Assembly (NCBI GenBank): GCA_050330055.1
Contig: JBHJOF010000337.1
Span: forward strand, 1-6,403
Reading direction: 5' to 3'
Origin: JBHJOF01 sp050330055
GTDB lineage: Bacteria > Pseudomonadota > Alphaproteobacteria > Kiloniellales > JAKSDN01
Length of the DNA: 6,403 bases
In this document: piece after piece, positions 1 through 6,300 of the stretch
How positions within the stretch are numbered: the stretch's first letter is position 1
Layout: every line of letters begins with the position of its first letter
Program-made: the position numbers and the translations under genes
Notes under the pieces: generated by a model
Database searches by the model: none
What the model saw: the letters and a program-made list of their open reading frames with translations, nothing else
Told to the model about the DNA's origin: nothing

Positions 1-450
1 ACCGGCCTTGGCGCGCCCTATTGGGATGCGCACGCGCGCGGCGCCATCTTCGGCCTGACCCGGGCGAGCGGGCCGGCAGAGATCGCGCGCGCCGCACTGG
101 AGGCTGTCTGCTACCAGACGCGCGACCTGCTGGAGGCCATGGCGGCCGACGGTGCTGCGGCGCCCAAGGCGCTGCGCGTCGACGGCGGCATGGTGGCCAA
201 CAACTGGGTGCTGCAGTCGCTGGCCGACATCCTGGGCTGCGCCGTCGAGCGGCCGGTGGTGACCGAGACCACGGCGCTGGGCGCCGCCTGCCTGGCCGGA
301 CTCAAGACCGGCGTCTTCGCCGGCACCGACGGCATCGCCGACACCTGGGCCTCGTCCGGCCGCTTCGAGCCGAGCATGGCAACGGAGGAGCGCGAGCGCC
401 GCTACGCCGGCTGGCTCGACGCCGTCCGCCGCGTGCGTAGCGGCACCTGA
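1..450 (+). CDS. glpK: Glycerol kinase, C-terminal part (5' end outside window)
   Basis: Glycerol kinase phosphorylates glycerol with ATP to sn-glycerol 3-phosphate in the cytoplasm. The gene enters the window already open in frame 1 and gives 149 residues ending at TGA 448-450, about the last 30% of a roughly 500-aa FGGY-family kinase. Recognisable pieces are GLGAPYWD (residues 2-9) followed by ARGAIFGLTR, the YQTRDLLEAM helix, the nucleotide-binding RVDGGMVANN (59-68), DILG...VERP, TALGAACLAGL, and the C-terminal RRYAGW. These match E. coli GlpK closely from memory and separate it from xylulokinase-type relatives. The segment aligning with the E. coli IIAGlc contact region (EERERR here, TTERNYR there) is only partly kept, so that control is unlikely to be the same. 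The start and N-terminal domain are not visible. No glpD, glpF or glycerol transporter lies in the window. The family call is secure. Confidence 0.95.
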   Translation, partial: TGLGAPYWDAHARGAIFGLTRASGPAEIARAALEAVCYQTRDLLEAMAADGAAAPKALRVDGGMVANNWVLQSLADILGCAVERPVVTETTALGAACLAGLKTGVFAGTDGIADTWASSGRFEPSMATEERERRYAGWLDAVRRVRSGT

Positions 451-454
451 TTTT

Positions 455-476
455 CGCTGTGCGTCCGGTCACAGCG
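455..476 (+). terminator. Perfect 7-bp inverted repeat just after glpK (possible terminator)
   Basis: CGCTGTG (455-461) and CACAGCG (470-476) are exact reverse complements around an 8-base loop. The repeat starts five bases past the glpK stop codon. The position fits a transcript-ending hairpin. However, the T-run (451-454) lies before the stem and none follows it, so it is not a canonical intrinsic terminator on either strand. It could instead protect the glpK 3' end from decay or be chance. Confidence 0.3.
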
Positions 477-522
477 CGGAGCGGGCAAAGAGTCGAGTCT
501 GACCATGAAGCCGGAGATGCTC

Positions 523-648
523 ATGGGAGAGACTCCCACCATGCGGTGGCGCGTCCTCGGGCTGTTTCTGATCGATTGTCTCGCGGTGCTCGCCGCCCTG
601 CTGTTCGCGGCGCCGTTTGTGCTGATCCTGCTGGCGCCCTTCCTGTAA
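523..648 (+). CDS. Small hydrophobic membrane peptide, unknown function
   Basis: I do not recognise this gene. From ATG 523 it encodes 41 residues ending at TAA 646-648. In-frame ATG codons at 505, 517 and 541 would give 47, 43 or 35 residues. I chose 523 because GGAG (513-516) sits 6 bases upstream. ATG 541 is a real alternative, with GGGAGA (525-530) ten bases before it. The core is a basic MRWRV followed by about 28 almost entirely hydrophobic residues running to the end (LGLFLIDCLAVLAALLFAAP then FVLILLAPFL). This is the pattern of a single-pass inner-membrane peptide with its N-terminus inside. About 85% of codons from ATG 541 end in G or C, as in the neighbouring real genes, which supports coding. 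It lies about 70 bp after glpK and 345 bp before the dehydrogenase operon. It could be a chance ORF in a GC-rich gap, a small membrane regulator or a toxin-like peptide. Nothing here decides between these. Confidence 0.5.
   Translation: MGETPTMRWRVLGLFLIDCLAVLAALLFAAPFVLILLAPFL
525..537 (+). promoter_or_regulatory. Small hairpin covering the SD of the alternative start at 541
   Basis: GGGAG (525-529) and CTCCC (533-537) pair perfectly around a 3-base loop. GGGAGA is the only Shine-Dalgarno-like sequence for ATG 541, so in mRNA the hairpin would occlude it unless ribosomes starting at 523 opened it. The short stem makes the regulatory reading tentative. Confidence 0.25.
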
Positions 649-993
649 GGCGCTGGCTAGCCGTCGGTCGGCTCGAATGCGGATACGGTCACCGCCGTGA
701 CGAGCCAAGGCGAGTCGTCGGACCTTTCATGTCGCCACTTACAGTGGTCCTGGACAGGCTCGGCGTCTCGATCCCGCACTGCTTGACGGTCATGGGGCTG
801 AGCGGCACCTTTGTCGGCCCTTTCCTCTTCGCGACATCGTCGTCATGCCCTATGTCCCGCGCTTGGTGCCGGCTGCCGTCGTCGATTTCGACCGCGAGAA
901 AACCGCCCTTTCGCTTGGTGCGTCGAGCCTTACGGCGTGCCGGCGCGCGCCGCCACCGATACCTGTGTTTGGGCTCAGCGGCGGGGAACGCGG
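649..993. other. Unassigned leader region before the dehydrogenase operon
   Basis: These 345 bases hold no gene I can support. They look less GC-rich than the flanking genes, especially around 810-930. The open frames crossing them give arginine-, serine- or proline-rich translations with no family resemblance. Two details stand out: a small perfect hairpin CCACT-TAC-AGTGG at 735-747, and a frame-2 ORF from ATG 845 (50 residues) whose stop TGA overlaps the operon start as ATGA at 994-997. That ORF has no ribosome-binding site. The -35-like TTGACG at 783-788 has no acceptable -10 at 17-bp spacing. The operon promoter is presumably in this stretch but I cannot place it. Confidence 0.4.
983..988 (+). 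promoter_or_regulatory. Ribosome-binding site fixing the DAO-subunit start
   Basis: GGGGAA ends 5 bases before ATG 994. The reading frame is open far upstream, back to a TTG at 811, but the extra 61 residues are arginine- and serine-rich and unlike the family. The flavin-binding fold begins right after ATG 994, so this site and the homology both select 994. Confidence 0.65.
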
Positions 994-2106
994 ATGACCG
1001 CCTACGATGCGATCGTCGCCGGCGGCGGGCTCGTCGGCTCGGCCGTCGCCTACGGCCTCGCCCGTGAGGGCCTGTGCGTCGTCGTGCTCGACGAGGGCGA
1101 CGTCGCCTACCGCGCGTCGCGCGGTAACTTCGGGCTGGTCTGGGTGCAGGGCAAGGGCGACGGCCTGCCTGCCTATGCCGACTGGACCCGCAGCTCGGCC
1201 GACCACTGGCCGGCCTTTGCCGAGACACTGACAGACGAGATCGGCCAGGACATCGGCTATCGCAAGGGCGGTGGCGTCCACCTCTGCCTGAGTGAAACAG
1301 AGCTGGAGGACTGGCTGGCGCTCCTGGCGCGCCTGCATAACCAGGCCGGTCCGGACGGCTACGATTACAGGATGCTGGATCGCCGGGAGGTCGCCGCCAT
1401 GCTGCCCGGCGTCGGCCCGGCCGTCGTCGGCGGCACCTATGGCCCGCACGACGGCCAGGTGAACCCGCTGCTGCTGCTCAGATCCCTGCATGCCGGCCTC
1501 GCCCGCCACAGGGGCACCTACCGGCCGGGTGCGAAGATCGAACGGATCGAGGCCTCAGGCGGCAGCTTCCGGGTCGAGGCCGGCGGCGATAGCTTCGTCG
1601 CGGCGAAACTGGTGATCGCCGCCGGCCTGGGCAGCCGCGCGCTCGGCCAGCAGGTCGGCCTCGACGTGCCGGTCGACCCGCTCAAGGGCCAGGTCCTGGT
1701 CACCGAAAGGGCGAAGCCGCTGTTCGACCTGCCGACGCTCTACGTGCGACAGACGACGGAGGGCAGCATAATGCTGGGCGACAGTCACGAGGACGTCGGC
1801 TTCGACATCACTTCGACCGCCGGCGTCATCGGCAACATCGCCGCCCGCGCGGTGAAGAGCTTTCCGATGCTCCGCGACCTGCGCGTCGTGCGAAGCTGGG
1901 CGGCGCTTCGGATCATGACGCCCGACGGATTCCCGGTTTATGACGAGTCCGAGCGCTGCCCGGGCGCCTACGCCGTGGCCTGCCACAGCGGCGTCACGCT
2001 GGCCGCTGCGCACGCGCTGCGCCTGGCGCCGGCGATCGTCGACGGCCGCTTCCGCGAGCTGCTGGCTCCCTTCAGCGCCAAGAGGTTCCATGTTCAAGCG
2101 ACTTGA
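994..2106 (+). CDS. FAD-dependent amino-acid dehydrogenase, DAO-type catalytic subunit (HcnC/OoxB/LhpE-like)
   Basis: This 370-aa protein belongs to the DAO family (glycine oxidase, D-amino-acid dehydrogenase). It is closest in character to the catalytic subunits of HCN synthase, opine oxidase and D-hydroxyproline dehydrogenase. Such enzymes oxidise a C-N bond to an imine and pass the electrons to partner subunits rather than to oxygen. The N-terminus has the FAD dinucleotide fold: DAIVAGGGLVGSA with GGGxxG at 10-15, and an acidic residue pair near 33-34 ending the second strand. It is followed by the characteristic RGNFGLVWVQGKG (about 43-55). The substrate-domain end carries RSWAALRIMTPDGFP (300-314) and CHSGVTLAAAHA (330-341), the C-terminal flavin-contact segment. 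There is no signal peptide, so it is cytoplasmic or membrane-associated. It opens an operon and overlaps the next gene by 17 bp. The length is normal for the group (about 370-420). The substrate (glycine, opine, hydroxyproline or another imino acid) cannot be assigned from sequence alone. Confidence 0.9.
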   Translation: MTAYDAIVAGGGLVGSAVAYGLAREGLCVVVLDEGDVAYRASRGNFGLVWVQGKGDGLPAYADWTRSSADHWPAFAETLTDEIGQDIGYRKGGGVHLCLSETELEDWLALLARLHNQAGPDGYDYRMLDRREVAAMLPGVGPAVVGGTYGPHDGQVNPLLLLRSLHAGLARHRGTYRPGAKIERIEASGGSFRVEAGGDSFVAAKLVIAAGLGSRALGQQVGLDVPVDPLKGQVLVTERAKPLFDLPTLYVRQTTEGSIMLGDSHEDVGFDITSTAGVIGNIAARAVKSFPMLRDLRVVRSWAALRIMTPDGFPVYDESERCPGAYAVACHSGVTLAAAHALRLAPAIVDGRFRELLAPFSAKRFHVQAT

Positions 2107-2407
2107 GGCGGCGGCGCCGGAGGCAGTGCCGATCACCTACGAAGGGCGTGAGATCCTGGCGCGGCCCGGCGACAGCCTGGCCGCGGCCCTGCTCGCCGCC
2201 GGCGTGCTCGACCTGCGCGACACGCCGGTCAGCGGCGCGCCGCGCTCCCCCTATTGCATGATGGGCGTCTGCTTCGACTGCCTGGTCGAGGTCGACGGGC
2301 TGGCCAACTGCCAAGCCTGCATGACACCGGTCGCCGCCGGCATGGTGGTGCGGCGTCAGGATGGCGCCGCGCAGCTGCAGATTGACGAGGTGCGGGATGG
2401 CGACTGA
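2090..2407 (+). CDS. Small [2Fe-2S] subunit of the amino-acid dehydrogenase (HcnA/LhpF-like)
   Basis: This 105-aa soluble protein looks like the gamma subunit of HcnABC/LhpBEF-type dehydrogenases and should relay electrons between the flavin subunits. After a short beta-strand region (ITYEGREILARPGDSLAAAL, 15-34) comes the cluster motif: C56-x4-C61-x2-C64, then C74-x2-C77. This is the plant-type ferredoxin pattern CxxxxCxxC plus a distal cysteine. Five cysteines are present, so either C74 or C77 is the fourth ligand. ATG 2090 is chosen because AAGAGG (2080-2085) precedes it by 4 bases and the product length then matches HcnA (about 100 aa). The gene starts inside the end of the DAO gene (17-bp overlap) and ends inside the start of the next gene (11-bp overlap), a layout typical of translational coupling of complex subunits made in fixed ratio. 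Confidence 0.9.
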   Translation: MFKRLEAAAPEAVPITYEGREILARPGDSLAAALLAAGVLDLRDTPVSGAPRSPYCMMGVCFDCLVEVDGLANCQACMTPVAAGMVVRRQDGAAQLQIDEVRDGD

Positions 2408-3809
2408 CTGCGATCTCGTCGTCATCGGCGCCGGTCCGGCCGGCATCGCCGCGGCCTGCCAGGCCGCCGGGCTCGGTCTCTCGGTGGTCCTGCTCGACGA
2501 GCAGGGCGAGCCGGGCGGCCAGATCTACCGCGCCATCGAGAGACTGCGCCTGCAGCAGCCCGACCGCTTTACCCGTCTCGGCGTCGACTACGTGAAGGGA
2601 TCGTCGCTGGTCGAGGCGCTGCGCGCCGCCCGGGTCGACTACCGCCCGAATGCGGTGGTATGGAACGTCGACCGCGGCCTGATCGTCAACTACAGCGTCG
2701 ACGGCAGCTCGCAGTCGGTCGCCGCGCGTCATGTGCTGGTGGCGACCGGCGCGATCGAGCGCGCCATGCCGATTCCCGGCTGGACCTTGCCTGGCGTCAT
2801 GACGGCCGGCGCCCTGCAGATCCTGCTGAAAGCGCAGGGCCTGGTGCCATCCGGCCGGGTCGTTCTGGCGGGTGCCGGGCCGCTTCTGCTGCTGCTCGCC
2901 ACCCAGCTGCTGACCTTCGGCGTGCGGCCGGCAGCGATCGTCGAGACGGTGCCACGCGGCCGCCTGCTCGCCGCGCTGCCCCATCTCGTCTCCGCCCTGA
3001 GGGTGCCGGGCACCCTGCGCAAGGGCCGCGCCATGCTGCGCGCGATCAAGGCTGCCGGCATTCCCTTCCACAAGGCCGCGACCGCCCTTAGCGTCGAAGG
3101 CGACGGAAAGGTCGAAGCGCTGGCCTTCCAGAGCGGCGGCCGCGCGCAGCGCGTCGCGGCCCAGATCGTGGCGCTGCACCTGGGCGTGGTGCCGAACCAG
3201 CAGGTGACGCGGCTGCTCGGCTGCCAACATGCGTGGGACGCGCTGCAACGCTGTTTCCGGCCGCAGCTCGACGACTGGTTCTTCTCCACTGTCGAGGGTG
3301 TATCGGTCGCCGGTGACGGCGGCGGCATTGGCGGCGCCAGGGCCGCTGCAATAGGCGGACGGCTCGCCGTGCTCGGCATCGCCACCAGGCAAGGGCACAT
3401 CGACACGGCGGAGCGCGACCGCCGCGCCGCCGCCGAGCGGAAAGCGCTGGCCCGCGAGCTTGCCGTGCGGCCCCTGCTCGATGTGCTCTACGCACCGCCC
3501 GACGAGCTGCTGCGACCGGCCGACGATGTGCTGATCTGCCGCTGCGAGGAGGTGACGGCCGGACGGCTGCGCGAGGCGATCCGGCTCGGCTGCCCGGGGC
3601 CGAACCAGGCGAAGTCATTCCTGCGTTGCGGCATGGGCCCCTGCCAAGGCCGCATCTGCGGCCTGCCGGTGACCGAGATTATCGCCGAGGCGCGCGGCCT
3701 CGGGCCGGGCGAGATCGATTACTACCGCATCCGCCCGCCGCTGAAGCCGCTGACCCTCGGCGAGCTTGCGACCCTGGACAGCGCCAGCGAGGGCGATCAG
3801 GCCGCGTGA
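2397..3809 (+). CDS. FAD/NAD-type oxidoreductase with C-terminal BFD-like [2Fe-2S] domain (HcnB/OoxA/LhpB-like)
   Basis: This 470-aa protein is the alpha-type subunit of the three-part dehydrogenase. It begins with an FAD-binding Rossmann fold (VVIGAGPAGIAAA, G11-x-G13-x-x-G16; acidic DEQ at 34-36; GGQ at 40-42). It continues with VATGAIERAMPIPGW (from about 115), a second nucleotide-binding glycine motif GAGP (159-162) followed by a leucine run, and a second FAD motif GD (306-307) in VSVAGDGGGIGG. The C-terminus is a BFD-like [2Fe-2S] domain with CRC (C381, C383) and CGMGPC (C411, C416). This is the CxC...CxxxxC arrangement of HcnB/OoxA-type subunits as I remember it. The likely role is to accept electrons from the catalytic subunit and pass them to the respiratory chain. 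ATG 2397 is preferred over the in-frame ATG 2361 because GAGG (2387-2390) lies 6 bases upstream and the Rossmann fold starts immediately. The length matches HcnB (about 460). Confidence 0.9.
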   Translation: MATDCDLVVIGAGPAGIAAACQAAGLGLSVVLLDEQGEPGGQIYRAIERLRLQQPDRFTRLGVDYVKGSSLVEALRAARVDYRPNAVVWNVDRGLIVNYSVDGSSQSVAARHVLVATGAIERAMPIPGWTLPGVMTAGALQILLKAQGLVPSGRVVLAGAGPLLLLLATQLLTFGVRPAAIVETVPRGRLLAALPHLVSALRVPGTLRKGRAMLRAIKAAGIPFHKAATALSVEGDGKVEALAFQSGGRAQRVAAQIVALHLGVVPNQQVTRLLGCQHAWDALQRCFRPQLDDWFFSTVEGVSVAGDGGGIGGARAAAIGGRLAVLGIATRQGHIDTAERDRRAAAERKALARELAVRPLLDVLYAPPDELLRPADDVLICRCEEVTAGRLREAIRLGCPGPNQAKSFLRCGMGPCQGRICGLPVTEIIAEARGLGPGEIDYYRIRPPLKPLTLGELATLDSASEGDQAA

Positions 3810-3827
3810 CCGGCTGGGCGGGCGCGA

Positions 3828-3845
3828 CCGCAGACCTGGCTGCGG
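3828..3845 (+). terminator. GC-rich hairpin after the dehydrogenase operon
   Basis: CCGCAG (3828-3833) and CTGCGG (3840-3845) form a perfect 6-bp stem with a 6-base loop, 18 bases past the operon stop codon. No T-run follows, so the case for an intrinsic terminator rests only on stem strength and position. Confidence 0.3.
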
Positions 3846-3966
3846 CCGGCAGTGGCCCGGTTGCGCTCGATTGGGTTTCGCGGGATTGCCGCTTTCCACG
3901 TGCTTAGCGGTTTCTTAGGGCAAGCCGGCTACTACGGATGGGATATAGGAACTCAGTCCCGGTCGA

Positions 3967-6300
3967 ATGGTTCAAAGCGCGCCAGAACGGAGCCTGCGCT
4001 CCCTCTTTGCCGATCCCTGTGATGCGCTGGGGCTGCTGATGGCGCCTGCCGCTCTCGGCGCCGGATTGGCCGGCCTTGCCGGCTGGCTGGCGCCCGACGC
4101 CCTGGCCGTGGTCCTGGCTGGGTGCACCGCCGGCTTCGCCCTGGCTTGGCTGGTCGCGCGGCGCCGCGGCCGCCGGACTGCGCGGCAGCTGGCCGAGGTC
4201 GACCGCGCGCGACGGCTGTTGCTGGAGAGCATCGAGGTCACCCCCACCCCCTTCGCACTCTATGACGCCGAGGACCGCCTGGTCGCCTGGAACTCCAGCT
4301 ACCAGAGGCATCACGAGCCCGCCTTCAGCCGGCTGCCGCAACCGATCTACTACGAAGCCCTGATGCGCGCGACGGCGCGGCAGGTCTTGCCGGAGGAGCA
4401 GATCGAGGCCTGGGTCGCCAAGCGGGTTGCCGCCCAGCACGCCGGCGACGGCGCCGCGCAGGACCAGGCCTACCCGGGCGGGCGCTGGCTGCGGGTCTCC
4501 AAGAAGCGGACGGCAAGCGGCGCCATCGCCGGCTTCGCTACCGACATCACCGAGTTGAAGCGCCGCGAGGCCGAGCTCGAGGCAGCACGCGCCGAGGCCG
4601 AGGCGGCCAATCGAGCGAAGTCGCAGTTCCTCGCCAACATGAGTCACGAGATTCGCACGCCGATGAATGGCGTGCTCGGCATGGCCGACCTGCTGCTCGA
4701 CAGCGCGCTGACCGACGAACAACGCGAATACGCCACCACGATCCACCAGTCCGGCGAAGCGCTGCTGGCGATCATCAACGCCATCCTCGACTTCTCCAAG
4801 ATCGAGGCCGGCCGCTTCGAGCTCGAGATCGGGGATTTCGACCTGCAGGCGGTGATCGACGGCATGGTCGAGCTGATGGCGCCGCGCGCCCGCGACAAGG
4901 GCATCGAGCTGCCGACCTACATCGCGCGCGAGGTGCCGACCAGGCTACGTGGCGACGCCGGGCGGCTGCGGCAGATCCTGCTCAATCTGACCAGCAATGC
5001 GATCAAGTTTACCGAGCGGGGCGCCGTTGCGGTGGAGGTCGACGTGCTGATCGAAGATGCCGGGTGGGACGAAGTACTGCTGCGCTTCACGGTCGCGGAC
5101 AACGGCATCGGTATTCCCGAGGATATCCAGAAGCGCCTGTTCGTGCCCTTCACCCAGGCCGACGCCTCGACCACGCGACAGTACGGCGGGACCGGACTGG
5201 GCCTGGCCATCTGCCGCCAGCTCGTCACGCTCATGGGCGGAGAGATCGGCGTCGACAGCAAGCCGGGCAAGGGCAGCCGGTTCTGGTTCACGGCGCGCTT
5301 TGTGCGGCGCGGCCGGATCGAGGAGGAGCCGTCGGAGGCAATTGCGCCCTCCCTCGCCGGGCTGCGGGTGCTGGTGGTCGACGACAACACGGTCAACCGC
5401 CGGGTGCTGGAACGACAGCTCGGCGGCTTCGCCATGACCGTCGACACGGCGGAGAGCGCGGAAGCAGGGCGCACTCGCCTGGTCGACGCGGCTGGAGAGG
5501 GGCGTCCCTACGACCTGGCGATTATCGATCACAGGATGCCCGGTAGAGACGGCGTTGCACTGGCCGGCGCGCTGCGCCGCATCCCGGCCCTCGCCGGGCT
5601 GAAGCTGGTGCTGTCCTCTTCCTCGGGCCTGGTCAATGGCGACGCCGCGGCCCGCAAGCACGGCTTCGACTCCGCCTTGCCGAAGCCGATCCGGCGCTCG
5701 GGCCTGCTCTCGGCCATAGCCCGCGCCCTCGGCCTGAACTATGTGGCGCGGGAACCTGCCTCCAAGCGGCCCCCAACAACCCACCGCCTGGCGGCGGCCG
5801 GTCGCAAGCGCCTGCTGGTGGCCGACGACGTCAAGGTCAATCAGAAGCTGATAACGGCGATCCTCGCCAACAGCGACTTCGAGATCGATCTGGTCGGCAA
5901 CGGTCTCGAGGCCATCGCCGCGGTCGAGCAACGGCCATACGACCTTGTGCTGATGGACCTGCAAATGCCGGAGCTCGACGGGCTCGAGGCGACCCGGCGG
6001 ATCCGCAAGCTGGCCGGCCCGGCCGCGCAGGTGCCGATCATCGCCATGACCGCCAACGCGATGCGGGGCGACGAAGAGAAATGCCTGCAGGCCGGTATGG
6101 ACGGCTATGTGTCCAAGCCGATCAATCGGGATCAGCTCCTCGATCGGATCGACTATTGGCTGGCCCATGGCGTCGAGAATCCGATCACGCCGGACGCCGA
6201 CGCCGGGCCTGACGCCGAATCTCCCAGCGAGGACGCAAGGGAGGCGCTGGAGACGTTGCTCGACAAGGTGAAGGATCTGGACCGGGGCGTGGCAGGCTAG
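3967..6300 (+). CDS. Membrane-anchored hybrid sensor histidine kinase (PAS-HisKA-HATPase-REC-REC)
   Basis: This 777-aa kinase should autophosphorylate on H227 and pass the phosphate to its own receiver domains. Two hydrophobic helices (about 20-42 and 45-64) form an inner-membrane hairpin with almost no periplasmic loop. A PAS domain follows (about 84-195; FALYDAEDRLVAWN at 96-109), then a coiled coil (193-222). The HisKA H-box is SHEIRTPMNGVLGM with H227. The HATPase domain has N-box N340/N344, DNGIG at 378-382 and YGGTGLGL at 406-413. REC1 (about 466-585) keeps D472/D473, phospho-acceptor D521, Ser near 551 and K573. REC2 (about 613-733) keeps D620/D621, D664, T695 and K717. A 45-residue acidic tail ends the protein, with no visible HPt domain. 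ATG 3967 is the first possible ATG: an in-frame TAG lies at 3946-3948, and the next Met (residue 25) would cut the first helix. Its ribosome-binding site is weak. The signal and downstream partner are unknown. Confidence 0.95.
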   Translation: MVQSAPERSLRSLFADPCDALGLLMAPAALGAGLAGLAGWLAPDALAVVLAGCTAGFALAWLVARRRGRRTARQLAEVDRARRLLLESIEVTPTPFALYDAEDRLVAWNSSYQRHHEPAFSRLPQPIYYEALMRATARQVLPEEQIEAWVAKRVAAQHAGDGAAQDQAYPGGRWLRVSKKRTASGAIAGFATDITELKRREAELEAARAEAEAANRAKSQFLANMSHEIRTPMNGVLGMADLLLDSALTDEQREYATTIHQSGEALLAIINAILDFSKIEAGRFELEIGDFDLQAVIDGMVELMAPRARDKGIELPTYIAREVPTRLRGDAGRLRQILLNLTSNAIKFTERGAVAVEVDVLIEDAGWDEVLLRFTVADNGIGIPEDIQKRLFVPFTQADASTTRQYGGTGLGLAICRQLVTLMGGEIGVDSKPGKGSRFWFTARFVRRGRIEEEPSEAIAPSLAGLRVLVVDDNTVNRRVLERQLGGFAMTVDTAESAEAGRTRLVDAAGEGRPYDLAIIDHRMPGRDGVALAGALRRIPALAGLKLVLSSSSGLVNGDAAARKHGFDSALPKPIRRSGLLSAIARALGLNYVAREPASKRPPTTHRLAAAGRKRLLVADDVKVNQKLITAILANSDFEIDLVGNGLEAIAAVEQRPYDLVLMDLQMPELDGLEATRRIRKLAGPAAQVPIIAMTANAMRGDEEKCLQAGMDGYVSKPINRDQLLDRIDYWLAHGVENPITPDADAGPDAESPSEDAREALETLLDKVKDLDRGVAG

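Noticed and set aside
469..708. Minus-strand 79-aa ORF opposite the small membrane peptide
   Set aside because: Its translation is Arg/Gln-rich with no recognisable pattern. The G/C third-position bias and hydrophobic run favour the + strand reading.
811..993. Upstream in-frame extension of the DAO subunit from TTG 811
   Set aside because: The 61 extra residues are Arg/Ser-rich and unlike the family. ATG 994 has a good SD and sits directly before the FAD fold.
689..1228. Minus-strand 179-aa ORF spanning the leader and the DAO start
   Set aside because: It overlaps the well-supported start of the DAO gene. Its N-terminal half is a low-complexity Arg-rich shadow, and the remaining segment resembles no family I know.
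2229..3398. Long minus-strand 389-aa ORF opposite the FAD/NAD subunit
   Set aside because: Long antisense frames are common in high-GC genes. The + strand carries clear flavin and iron-sulfur motifs and the antisense product has none.
3944..3949. TATAGG as a -10 element for the kinase gene
   Set aside because: No -35-like hexamer is found at 16-18 bp upstream, so a promoter call would be a guess.
3948..3973. GGAAC-N16-GGTT, close to the EcfG general-stress sigma consensus (GGAAC-N16/17-CGTT)
   Set aside because: Transcription would begin inside the kinase gene, past ATG 3967. The only later start (residue 25) would cut the first membrane helix. One consensus base is also missing, so chance is more likely.
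4945..6168. Minus-strand 407-aa ORF opposite the hybrid kinase
   Set aside because: It is a GC-driven shadow; the + strand contains complete HATPase and receiver motifs over the same interval.
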